A DNA stretch of 50,581 nt from Psilocybe azurescens. Lineage: Eukaryota; Basidiomycota; Agaricomycetes; Agaricales; Agrocybaceae. Both the position numbers and the translations under genes were made by a program. How positions within the stretch are numbered: the stretch's first letter is position 1; each line of letters opens with the position of its first letter. This document shows, one piece after another, positions 22,793 through 33,443 of the stretch. Where the stretch lies: assembly GCA_023853785.1 (NCBI GenBank), contig JAJIRX010000100.1:1-50581 (forward strand), in the 5' to 3' direction. The notes under the pieces are model-generated. The model was not told where the DNA came from, did no database searches, and saw only the letters and a list, made by a program, of their open reading frames with translations.

Positions 22793-24419
22793 GTGTCGAT
22801 CTCAATGAACGCTCTGTTCTGCCTGCAGAGCCACTCGGAAGTGATGGCTTACCTCACAGCTCAACGTAACATCGCCTCGTACCCTGACCGTTACCTTAAG
22901 GACTTCGCGCCTGTTTTTGAGAAATCTGAGTTTGACAAACTGCCTCCGCTGACGCGCTTTGGGACCACGCTATCGACCTCAAACCTGACGCAAAGTCCAT
23001 CAAGGCCAAAATTTATCCCCTGTCCCCGAAACAGTCCATTGCTGCAGATGAATTCATTGACGAGGAGCTGCGTACTGGCCGTATACGCCCCTCAATTTCG
23101 CCCTTGGCCTCTCCCTTTTTCTTTGTCGCTAAGAAAGATGGCTCACTCATCAGCAAACCTTGGGATGCTAGCTAGCACTACATAGCACTACGTAGAGGGG
23201 GGACCTTTGCTATGATACTAGGGCATGCTATGTAGTACTACATAGTACTCGGTAGCATCGTTTTGTGCTAAAAATAGCACAAAAAAATCAGGATTTGCTG
23301 ATGCTGCGCCCCTATCCAGGACTATCGCAGGCTGAACGAGATGACGATTCGCAATTGCTATCCACTGCCGCTTATTTCGGAGCTCATGGACAAGTTGAAG
23401 GGTGCTAAGTATTTCACAAAGCTCGATATTCGCTGGGGATACAACAACGTATCGCATCCGCTGAAGGCTGACGAACACAAGGCGGCTTTCATCACTAACC
23501 GCAGGCTTTTCGAACCCTTGGTGATGTACTTCGGTCTCTGCAATTCCCCTGCGACATTCCAGAACATGATGAACGACTTGTTCAAAGATCTCATCGATGA
23601 CGGCCATGTGATCATCTACATGGACGATATTTTGATCTTTTCAAACGACATCGATGAGCATCGCCGCTTGGTCAACCGCGTGCTACAGATCTTGAAAGAT
23701 AACAACCTGTTCCTAAAGCCTGAGAAGTGTGCATTCGAGAAGTCCGAGGTTGAGTTTCTGGGCGTTGTCGTGTCCGAGGGGAAGCTGCGAATGGACCCGA
23801 AGAAGGTCGCTGCTCTTGCTGATTGGCCGATGCCCAAATGCAAGAAGGACGTGCAACAGTTCCTCAGCTTTGCCAACTTCTATCGCCGCTTCATCGGACA
23901 CTTTGCTCGCATGGCGACCCCCTTGAATCGTCTCTGCGGCAACCAACCGTGGGTTTGGACCGCTGTTGAGAACCGGGCATTCGAAGAGCTGCGCGTAAGT
24001 GCCTGCTCTTCCCCTATCCTGCCCTTCCGGCTGGACGATGCCCCCTTCCGGCGTCGAGGGCTGATTCTTCCGGGTTTGCAACCGGCGCTGTGCTCAGCCA
24101 ACGACAAGGTGAAACTTGGCAGCCTATCGCGTTCTCTTCCAAGGCCTTAAATGAAATCGAGCGTAACTACGATATTCACGACCGGGAGCTGCTGTCCATC
24201 ATGCGCGCCCTCGGCGACTGGCGACGTTATCTGCATGGCTCCACACACCCTGTCGAAATCTTCTCCGACCATTGCAATCTACAGTACTTCATGTCAAGCC
24301 AGAAGCTGAACCGCCGCCAAGCTCGCTGGTCTGCGGAGCTCGCCGATTTCGACTTCGTTCTTATTCACAAGCCTGGTGCCTCAATGGTGTGTGCAGACAC
24401 TTTGTCGAAGCGCCCCTGA
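22793..24419 (+). pseudogene. Reverse transcriptase and RNase H of element 2, interrupted
   Basis: The region upstream of the insertion ends with [11 protein letters not shown], and downstream the enzyme continues PIQDYRRLNEMTIRN, AKYFTKLDIRWGYNN, GLCNSPATFQNMMND and the catalytic YMDD at 23617-23628, then FANFYRRFIGHFARMATPL. RNase H starts after a frame change near 24050 (ADSSGFATGAVLSQ) and runs through AFSSKALNEIERNYDIHDRE and CADTLSKRP. The insertion at 23151-23300 plus nearby indels break the frame. Confidence 0.88.
23151..23300. mobile_element. MITE-like insertion inside the reverse transcriptase of element 2
   Basis: Exactly 150 bp that splits the conserved KKDGSL / PIQDYR junction of the reverse transcriptase. 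The ends are imperfect inverted repeats: CAGCAAACCT at the left and, read inward from the right end, CAGCAAATCCTGA. AT on both sides (23149-23150, 23301-23302) may be a 2-bp target duplication. The interior has no coding capacity and contains short palindromic words (TAGCACTACATAGCAC, GTAGTACTACATAGTAC). The superfamily is undecided; a 2-bp AT duplication fits no common fungal group well. Confidence 0.7.
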
Positions 24420-24488
24420 CTATGACAAAGGCAGCGGCGATAACGACAACTTGACCCTTCTGAAGCCTGAGCACATCCGGCCGCACCC

Positions 24489-25740
24489 ATGTCGATTTTC
24501 CAGATAGCCCTTTTGTCAGCGGAAATCAAGCTACACAAGCAACAGTTGGACAACATGTTTGACAGACATCGAAACATAATAGGCTGGACCTACACCGATG
24601 GCATCGTCTGCTGGCACAACCGCATTTTTGTGCCGGACAAGTCCAACCTGCGCGAACGCATCCTACATTCCAACCATGACGCCATCACTGCTGGCCACCC
24701 GGGTCATGCGAAGACGATTGAGCTCACGCGAGCGGGACTTCTGGTGGCCGTCTTTGGCTCGCGACTGCAGGCGCTACGTCGACGGCTGCGCGATCTGTCA
24801 GAAATCGAAACCCCTCCGCCAACGCCCCCACGGCCTGCTCACCCCCAACGCAGTTCCCGACTCAAATTGGGACGTCATCTCGGCTGATCTCATCGTCGAC
24901 TTGCCTAGGTCTAGCGGTTACGACTCGATCTTTGTGGTTGTCGACAGACTCTCGAAAATGGTTCGCATTATGCCCTGCCGAAAGACTATCACAGCGGAGG
25001 GCTTGGCTAGGCTGTACAGGGATAACGTGTGGAAAGACTTCGGCCTCCCTTGTCGTGTCATCTCTGACCGTGGCTCTGTCTTCCTCAGCAGCTTCACCCG
25101 GGCTCTCAACGAACTCCTTGGAATCACGGAAAATGCTTGACCGCCTTTCGCCCACAGACGGACGGTCAGACCGAGCGTGCTAATCAAGAAGTCGAGCAAT
25201 ACCTGCGAATCTTCTGTAACCAGTGTCAATCGGACTGGGCGGAATGGCTGGCGTGCGCTGAGTTTGCGGTTAACAACAAAGTTAACTCCTCGACTGGCTA
25301 CTCCCCTTTCTTTCTAAACCTCGGCCGTGACCCCCCGCCGCCCTTTGCAGCCCATTCGCCAGTCTACTACAGTTGTCAAACACGCTAACGAGTTCGCTTC
25401 GCAGATGGACGCTCTTCAGCGTGAGTCCTCCCAGCGGCACTCGAGCTGGCTGCCCAGGCAATGTCGCGCCCTTACAACAAATCTCACCGTCCTGTCGCCC
25501 GTCTTTTGCGGCCGGGGATCTCGTCCTCCCTCGACGCTCGTCGGATATTAAGACCTCCCGCCCTTGCAAAAACTCGACAGCAAACGTCATGGCCCCTTCA
25601 AGGTCGTTCAAAAAATTGGCATTCAATCCTACAAGCTCGAGCTTCCTCCTGGCTGGCTCATCCATAACGTCTTCCATGTCTCTAAACTTCACCCCTTCAT
25701 CTCGCCCGCGTTCAACGCCCAACCTGCGGCTGCCTCACCC
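24489..25740 (+). pseudogene. Integrase of element 2
   Basis: Zinc-binding motif (ILHSNHDAITAGHPGHAKT, then VDGCAICQKSK after a frame change), catalytic core Asp in DVISADLIVDLP, second Asp in VISDRGSVF and Glu in TDGQTERANQEVE (third frame from about 25137), then the GPF/Y-type C-terminal module HGPFKVVQKIGIQSYKLELP and NVFHVSKLHPF at about 25580-25690. Four blocks in different frames show repeated one-base shifts. No chromodomain was recognised. Confidence 0.85.
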
Positions 25741-25965
25741 CGTCGAACGCCGTTAATATGCTCACTCGGGCTGTTGCCTCCGTCGTCTCTCATCGTCTTC
25801 TACGCAGCGGTACCCAATTCCTTGTCTCACTGGAAGGTTCTTCGGACGGCAATACCATCTGGGATACAGAGCCTGCCCTCTTCGACCCTAATTCGCTGAT
25901 AGAGGCGTACAAACATTGTCACAACATTGCTTAGCTCGCGGCGGTCCTTTCTTAAGAGGGGGTGA

Positions 25966-26138
25966 TGTTACGATCGTACCATAGCCACCCTAAACTACCG
26001 TATATAGACCGATCGTATAGGGTCACACCCCTATATAATCGCGGATTCCACACACTTGTACGGTAGTCTCTACCTTGTCTCTTACTCTGATCATCCCTTT
26101 CTCTGTCGTCTCCGTCCTCTCTGAGTCCTCGCCTGACA
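25966..26138 (+). repeat. 3' LTR of element 2
   Basis: 173 bp; compared with the 5' LTR it lacks one G in a G4 run, one T, and one C in each of two C3 runs. All other positions are identical. GACGG follows. Confidence 0.92.
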
Positions 26139-26273
26139 GACGGTGTAACGGAGAGGGAGGAGAATGGACGGATGGATGAAAGGATGGAAAAGTGACGTTC
26201 ATGCGCTCATAGCCAGTCGTGAGAAGCGATATGAGGTGAAATGGTACGCCTCAGCCGCTGCCGCCGAAGCAGT

Positions 26274-27915
26274 CTAAAATATTAACGAAAATGAAGTCAA
26301 AAGACGAAAAATGAAAATATAACACACCTTTTTCAAAAGCTGGTTTGCACGCACGGCCCCTGACAGGAAGGCTGTTGGGTCGCCTTTGGTGAACGCGGCG
26401 AGGCTGTATATTAGCATGAGGTCTTTTATGTTTGCGCGCGAGACGATGTGGGCGACTAGATGGACAGAAATATGGTGAGTATACCTCTCGAAATGGGGAA
26501 GACAACGCATGTCGCCTGCAAGAGAGTGGAGAATAAAAAGGTACTCGGCGAGTTCTCATCTTTCAAACGGTCAAATTAATCATGCCGTTATTGCGGAGTA
26601 GAATATCGCGCGCATGGCTCTGCTCGACGACCACTTCGTCCGCGTCGGAGGTGAACGAGAGGCCGAGGATACCGATGGTAGTGATTTTATGGTTCGCGGT
26701 CTCGAGTACCTTCTTGAGGGAGGGAAGTGGCAGTAGGGTCCCACGAGGAGGACTTGAGGGTGTACACGGGCGGTGTGGCGCGCTTAAGGAGAGAGTTGAT
26801 AAGGGAGCTTTTGCCGACCTGTAGGTATAGGCGGAATAGGGTTGGATGAGCGTTTAGTGTTAAGTATTAAATTGGGTTTGGTTTGATTGGAGAAGAGGAA
26901 AGGGGCGCATACATTTGTAACGCCGACGACGGTCATGACGAGTGTTTTGTCGCCCTTTTTGTCCATGGCCCATTGTGCCAGGCAGGTAAGGAGGGAATCA
27001 GCGTCGGCGGCGTCGTCCACGGGCACCTTTGCCTTTGCATTTCGTCAAGGGCTGCGACAGCACGACGGAGGCGGCGCGGAGGAAGGAAGGAGGCAGCGCA
27101 GAAAAGCAAGGTTGGTCGTGGAGTTCGCAGATGTTACGACCACGAGGCGACAGCTTCCCTAGGACGTGTCTTTTCCGTTCTATTCCATTAGTAAAATAAC
27201 AATGTCATTTGTTGTTTGTTGCGATTCACCGATTTTGTTGAGGACCAAAAGCACCTTTTTGCTCATCTCGGTCGCGAGCTTCTTTACGTGCTTGCTTCCG
27301 TAGGCGAGGGGATCGACGACTTCAAGAACTATATCTGCTTTCTCCAGCACTGACTTGAGATTGGGCAGATCGCGGTTGATCAGGACAGGGGCTTCCTCTT
27401 CCTCGTCTTCGTCCTCCTCCTCGATCTTGGTAGCAGGACGGGGACGAAGCTTCAGCTCGGTGTTGAGGAACTTGGCGCTGAGGCTGGCGATGCTCTCGGC
27501 GCCGACGTTGAGGTCTTCCGAGGGCTCGTCGTCGTCGTTTTGAGTGTTTTATTTGTCATCGGCTCTGCTCGAGCGAAGGGCCTTGCTTTGGCGATAGCAC
27601 ACTGCTTGTCCGCCTTCTTCCCATCTTCTTTTCTGCTGCCTAAAAACAATGGGTAAGCTGTCAAGAGACGTCCTGGAGAAGCTTACTGGTCTGCGCTGCT
27701 CAGCGACCTCCTCTAGGAGTTGACCCTTGTATGGGAATTCACTGGAAATACCAGGATTTATCCAAGTCTCTATTAAATATTTACAACACTTTAGTTCTGA
27801 GATCAAGTGTCGCCAGAATAAATTGAAGGACATACTGCTCTTCCATTGCACGCTCTTCTTGGCGGCCTTCGACTTCTTTCTGTTACTCTCCTTTATCTTT
27901 TGCAAAGTTTTGGAC
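26274..27915 (-). pseudogene. Decayed nucleolar circularly permuted GTPase gene (Grn1/GNL3L-like)
   Basis: Read on the minus strand, pieces of a YlqF/YawG-family GTPase appear in order: basic N-terminus (KIKESNRKKSKAAKK), FPYKGQLLEEVAEQRR, ADIVLEVVDPLAYGSKHVKK, the G4 area KKVLLVLNKI, then the P-loop VVGVTN-VGKSSLINSLLKR split by an intron, and late blocks ARDILLRNNGMI and AFTKGDPTAFLSGAVRAN. G4 before G1 is the circular permutation that defines the family; such proteins act in large-subunit ribosome assembly in the nucleolus. Decay is clear: the G3 motif DTPG has become GILG, the arginine-rich DARDP word is damaged, a TAA interrupts the G5 neighbourhood, and several one-base shifts are needed. 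The 3' end is lost beside element 2. A working copy is expected elsewhere in the genome. Confidence 0.75.
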
Positions 27916-28452
27916 GATTACTGGTCAACTTCCTATTACTTTTCTCTGAATATCATCGTTAACAATTCCATGGATAAACGAGGGAAAAGAATGGGAAGAA
28001 AAAACGCAAAAAATTAACGTTTGTTTAGCCAAGTTCAACAAAAAAAAAACCTTTTCTAATTTTAGGCATAGTGGGTGTTTATATTATAAGTCCGGGAGGC
28101 TTCGTTAAGAGTTCGTAAAGAGGTCGATGTTGATGTCGGAGTCCTCGAAACAATAATGAAAAATCCTACACTTACCTACCAAATTGGGCTTGAGATTGAT
28201 CGTGAGAATCTCAATTTACGGCCACGTGATGGTTTTATCAGGAGCCCTCATGGATTGTTACTACTCCACCTCTGCTCTTGCAGTGGAAATAAAGGAAGGA
28301 AGGCTTCTTCGCTAGGTTAGTCTCTTTTTATTTTAGCACATGACAGACGGCTCATAATGCATTCGTCTTCCTTCTCTGACAGGCAACCTCACCCTGACGC
28401 TCTCAAAACTCTATACTCATACTTCACCTCTTCGTATACCCAAACACCAACT
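27916..28452. other. Unassigned DNA, A/T-rich
   Basis: No supported gene. A short minus-strand stretch near 28110-28215 has coding-like composition ending DSDINIDLFTNS before a stop, but it is too short to assign. An A9 run is at about 28041-28049. Confidence 0.4.
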
Positions 28453-29454
28453 ATGCTACGTATCGCGACGATCCGGGCCTTCCTTCTCCTCGGTCTCGGG
28501 CTGAGCGCCGTCCTCAACAACGTCGTGGCCCAGTCGGTGACGATCAACGATCTGCCATCGTGCGCGCTCCCTTGCGCGTCGAAGGCTGCTGCTGATAATA
28601 ATTGTAGCCTGTACGTTCCCGTTCTCTCTTCATCCATCTATCGCCCTTCCCTCCTTGCCTTGCTGAGGCTTTTTGTCCTCCTCTCCCCCTCCATTCTGTT
28701 CCTGCGTCGTCATCCATCATCTTCCATTTTTATTCGTCTGTTAACCGCTGTTATAGTTGCTAATTCCATACATTGATCTCTAGAAGCGACACGGCGTGCT
28801 TATACTCGCATTAGTCCTTCAAGGACTCAACTTTCTAATGTGCCCAAGGTGTATGCCGCATCGAAGATTGGGGGACCACGGATGGGGTGCGAGTCGAACT
28901 ATGCTAGGGCAGTATGTCGTCGTCCATTATTCATCGTTATCATTCTTCTTTCCATACCAAGTCGTGAAACTGACCTGCACCTTCCTTCCCTCCCTCCATC
29001 TATGAATTCATTCATTCACCACCAACAGTAAACTCCTCAACCGGCCTCCCATCCGCCACAAACCCCTTTCACAACGCACACGACCGCATCGCAATCGACC
29101 GGCACCCCGCCTCCTGCTCCCTCCGGTTCCTCCTCGGGATCCTCGTCCGCCTCATCCTCCTCCTCGTCTTCTTCCTCAAGAACCTCGGTATCCGTGTCAG
29201 TTTTGGTGACTGTGTCGGTGGAGAGGCAAACCGTGACCTCGAGTTCAACGTCGGAGGGCGGGAGCAGCACGGTGGTGGCTGTACAGACTGTGCTAGTGCC
29301 CCCGCCCGGGCTGTCGGGGAGTGGGGATCCGGGGTCGGATTCGGATTCGGCGGGCTCGGGTGGAAGCAGTGGTGCTGCTGCTGTTAGGGTGACTCTGGGG
29401 ATGGGAGTGGTGGGGGTAGTTGGCGTGCTTCGAGGGTTGTGGGGCGTGCTTTGA
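28453..29454 (+). pseudogene. Second CFEM-domain GPI-anchored surface protein gene, broken
   Basis: Exon 1 (28453-28610) encodes a signal peptide (AFLLLGLGLSAVLNNVVAQS) and the start of a CFEM domain (LPSCALPCASKAA, NNC). A 173-nt phase-2 intron (28611-28783, GTACGT...CTCTAG) leads to the second half: SDTACLYSH, a TAG at 28812, SFKDSTF, a TAA at 28836, CAQGVCRIEDWGTTDG. The tyrosine in CLY replaces the conserved fifth cysteine. After a probable further intron ending near 29029 there is a Ser-rich linker, VTVSVERQTVTSSSTSEGG and a hydrophobic C-terminus (LGMGVVGVVGVL) like a GPI signal; the last exon also needs a frame change near 29075. Two in-frame stops and a lost cysteine point to a true pseudogene. 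Confidence 0.75.
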
Positions 29455-30464
29455 AAAATGGTTTTTGTTTATTGAGTGGGAAGGTGTGTAGGAGGGAGGG
29501 AGGGAGGGAGATGCGCGTATGTATGTATGATTTATGAAGTGTGGTTTTGCGGAGGAGTAGCTGAAGATGCAAGTAGTTTGTCTGTATGCTTTTGTACGTG
29601 CGTGCTGGATCCCTGGTTTCTGTGGGCTTTCGAGTTCGGCGGGTCTATTTTATTCACAAACCAAACTGACGGCGGTCTGGCTCTGAGATACCAGTTCGTC
29701 CTCGTGTCGTTATTTCTTCGTGGATATTCATTTCGTTCTTTCGTTCGTTCTTTCTTTCTTTGTGCACTCAACGAACTTTTCCTTTGCTCTTTTTTACTTT
29801 CCTTTTCCTTTTCCATTTTTTCATAAGAGTCGGTCGAGCTAGGGCTTGATCATGTTTTTTTATTTTATTTTATTTTTATTATTCTCTATCAATGACTTTC
29901 TAAGCAGCACTAGCAACGCGTGCGACGGTGGTGAACAGTCTCTGCTAAGTGCTATGTAATGCGAGTATGAAGTGGCATGGTATGCACGATGGCAACTCTC
30001 CAGCAACCGGTCTACGCTGCCTGCAATCACTGCTCCCCTGGGTAAGGTACTTGGGGTGTCTGCATCCAGCAACCAGTTTGCGCTGTCTTTCAACAACCAA
30101 CGCGCGCTAAGTAACGGAAGGAGCTATGGCATGCAGGTAGGGCAATGACGACTCTTCGACGAGATGTCTGCGCGGCTTAAGAACACACACACACTCCTAT
30201 GCCCGCTCGTGGCCTGTGTTGCTAAAAAATGCGATATCTAGACCATGAAGGAGGACTGAGGAAGCATGACTGCCAGGTATAACGTCGAGGTATCGACCAA
30301 TGTACCTGCTTTACAACGCGCGAGGGGTTCATGGATTGATATGGTACGTTAGACCCTCTTCCAGCGGATCTGCCCTGTGTAATGGAAGATGGTGTCGGGG
30401 TCTAGCAACCAGTCTACGCAGTCTTGATCACTAGACTTGGCGGTATAGGAGGCAGCAAGTGTAA
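29455..30464. other. Unassigned DNA with dispersed copies of the minisatellite motif
   Basis: No gene recognised. Single diverged copies of the word CCAGCAACCAGTCTACGC occur near 30000, 30065 and 30400, ahead of the tandem array at 30465. A T/C-rich stretch occupies 29730-29820 and a poly-T/A stretch 29850-29885. Confidence 0.5.
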
Positions 30465-30618
30465 CGCATCCAGTAACCAGTCTACGCGCGTCCAGTAGCC
30501 AATCTACGCGCATCCAGTAGCCAGCCTACGCGCATCCAGCAGGCAATCTACGCGCGTCCAGTAACCAGTCTACGCGCGTCCAGTAACCAATCTACGCGCA
30601 TCCAGCAACCAATCTACG
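30465..30618. repeat. 22-bp minisatellite, seven units
   Basis: Seven consecutive 22-bp units of the form CGCRTCCAG-YARSCA-RYCTACG, with changes at only a few positions. All units keep the 22-bp period, so the array does not encode a uniform protein repeat. It probably grew from the single motif copies found up to 0.5 kb upstream. Confidence 0.9.
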
Positions 30619-33443
30619 CTGCTTCGCCGACCCTACGCTACGCTGATTCAACAGGCACATGGCTCACGAGCTGCAAAGACAGTCGTGGCTAGAGAACCGC
30701 ACTATCCATGACTCAGGGCTAGCGTGTGCGCACATCATATTGTAAAGATTACATACCTGCCAGTTAGCCCCCATGTCAGATTCCTCGAGTATGCGTGCTT
30801 GAAAAATCGGGGATCATCGCGCACCACGGGTGAAGAGAAACGGTATGACATGAATTCTAGGTGGAATAAATATATTACATTGCACTGGTGGTTCATGATA
30901 AGCAGCCTGAACTCAACGATATGTTGCTGCGCCTTGTGCCGAAAGTTTCGGCGATAACCGGACTCCTCGATCCGGCAGGTCTTTGTGATGCTCTCTCGTT
31001 CAACAATATTGCTGTCCCATATCAATTGGGCCATAGACGGCAGTATCTCAGTGCTATATTATCTCAATCTCACATTCTTTCAGCTGCTAAAGGTATTCTC
31101 ACTCAGTAACAAACCTGTGGCTCACAGAACTCCGAATCGGGGTAGGTATGAGTAACTGAAACACAATTTTTATTAATCGCAAACACTTCAATCTATCAAG
31201 TTCGATGCTCCAACTCAGGCCATCCTCGTCTTCTCTACCAAAAACCCTTACATTTATTTGACCTCATAGAGATATCCCAACATCAGTGAAATACAGAGCT
31301 CATTGCCGGTCCCGTCGCCCTTTCTGCAAGACAATATTAAGGCCGTTGTGCGGGCTGCTATAAAACGAGGAATCCTACGATCTTAACCGATCCGTGTCTA
31401 TGGGAATGTTTAATCATGTCTGGTGACTCGTTCTGTGAGCTCCCTGACTACGAGTGAGTGGCTTTGACAAGCACTCTGCCATCGAACGCGGGCCGACCGA
31501 CATTGGGCGTCTTTCTACTGTCGAGCCGTTGAATTTGGATAACACACTCCGGGTGAGTAGGGGCTATATCGAAGCCCATTTGGGTGTACGGTAGTCGATA
31601 AAGGCCAATTGGAGCGGAGATCTGGAGCAGATGGCGCTGCAGAGCTTCTCTGCAATCCCCCACTTAAAAGGTGCCCTTGATGGTCTCGATCTCGACTATG
31701 CGCATTCGTTAGTCCCCTGAGAAGATAAATTCATGTCAATTCATGTCAATTCTCTGATGCCACATTAAAACCAAGTGTGGTAAACGTGCTCGCTTACCCT
31801 GACGTAGAGCCCATTGGCACTACTTACTCGACACGCTGTTGACCCCGGTGGATCCTGAGTGTGCTGTGGCAATAGAAACTCTAACAGTAGGCATTTCGTT
31901 CTTGTTTCCGCCATTTGTACGGCTGTAGCACAAGGCGACGTAATAGAGCCACAGAGGAATGGACTAAATAACTCTGCTGAAAGGTTGTTGAATGCATTTC
32001 CCGGTGAGGAAACCTTTGATAGGCATGTCTGCAAGTTGACTATGGGATAATGGGAGAGGGAAAGAGGCTTTTTGTTGTATATCTTCAAGAGGATGCTGGG
32101 AAGAGACTGAATGTTCTACGTTCGTTTGCAATGGTATTTATACTTATTCAATAGGACAAACAAGTACTCGAGGAAGCTTCTGTGATGAAAGTTCGTGTAC
32201 TACAGAGAGACAATGAGTGTCATTGTGGTGGTAAATTACAACGAGATTTGTTATGTGTCCCTCATGTAATGTAATATAACAATGCGTCTCTGTTTATCAC
32301 AATAATGATGAATTAAAAAGAGCGAGTTGTTACGGTAAATCATTGGGTCATTGGCCCTGGACCCTATCCACTAAATGACTCATGGGATTCCATAATTCTC
32401 ATCTGAAAGGGTGATACTTTCCCCGTTCGCGATTCGGAGGGCCATTTACATGGGCCCATAATGGAAGGCCTGATCATGTCCTCGCCACGATAATGGAACC
32501 ATCACCATTGTTGTATATTCTCGCGAGTACATCATCGGGATCGTGTATGGCGTTTGTCAGAGACTCTGTGTATATTTCATTAATGAAAAACGAATAGATT
32601 GCAAATATTTCAAGTCACTGGCACAGCCGTTTGCGGACATAAGTGCGAAGTGACGAGTTCCGCCCGCGCCCAGGTACTTCACCGAAGGCCACTGATAATT
32701 AGCTAGGTTTAATTCAAATTGACTATTCGCAGGGACATTCACAGTATTGATGAAGCAATGTCCTCGCGTCTCTATGCCAATTTAAAGTACAGTACAGAAC
32801 AACATATTAGCGGCTAGTCTCTGATCAGTTTAATCGTGCTACGCCTGGACGTGTTTTGCTTATTATTGTGACATGATATATCTGGCACAATGATGTTGAA
32901 CAGTATATGAGCCGTGGATCCATTGTTACAAGGCGCTCAGGAACCTGTACATTCTAATTATCATAGAAATAGTGTAGCCGAAGTGCCCGGCGAAACGGCA
33001 TGTGCGGCCATTGCGCCACACTACACCGGAGACTAGCATACACCGATACAACCTATTGCGCCACACAGATACCTTGTATATAGCGTAATACCCTAATTCA
33101 GCAATGAAGTCAGGTTTTAGATATGAACTTCAAAAATATTGCCGAATCCACTTATGATTGTTTATAGAAAAACAAAAGCGAATGGGACCCGACGACGGCC
33201 TTGGGGAATAAGATCAAGCCTTGCGACTGGGATATCAGTGAAACGAAGAGAAACTTCACGTATGCGGCACTTCAGTGAATGCTCATAGATAGTTAAAGGC
33301 CCTGCGGGGATGTACACATCAGAGAACCCGCCAAACAATAGAATCCAGGGAACTCAAGCGAAATCACAGTGTAACAACTACCCATTTCGTTAAATTGACT
33401 GCCCACTAGAGTCTACAAGATACATGAGCAGAACTTAAGGTAT
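30619..33443. other. Unassigned DNA
   Basis: About 2.8 kb without a supported gene. The longest frames (31765-32088 and 31448-31663, both minus) have no recognisable motif, signal peptide or consistent intron chain. A 10-bp direct duplication (ATTCATGTCA twice) lies at about 31730-31749. Confidence 0.4.

Larger units (their letters stand above)
19795..26138 (+). mobile_element. Full-length Ty3/Gypsy LTR retrotransposon (element 2), internally frameshifted
   Basis: A 6.3-kb element with LTRs 19795-19971 and 25966-26138 and a perfect 5-bp target duplication GACGG (19790-19794 and 26139-26143). Order is gag, protease, reverse transcriptase, RNase H, integrase. Purine tract AAGAGGGGG is at 25954-25962. 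The LTRs differ only by four one-base indels and no substitution. The coding region changes frame many times and is interrupted by a 150-bp insertion at 23151-23300. This family is distinct from element 1: different LTR, 5-bp not 4-bp duplication, and YMDD rather than FVDD. Confidence 0.95.

Noticed and set aside
28101..28215. Minus-strand coding-like end (DSDINIDLFTNS then stop) beside the decayed GTPase
   Set aside because: The required intron would be only about 31 nt and the fragment is too short to assign to a gene.
30465..30618. Regularly spaced repeats considered as a CRISPR-like array
   Set aside because: Units are directly adjacent with no unique spacers, and the DNA is nuclear fungal; it is a minisatellite.
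31448..32088. Two minus-strand open frames of 71 and 107 residues
   Set aside because: No motif, no start with a signal peptide and no splice chain joining them; likely chance in A/T-balanced DNA.
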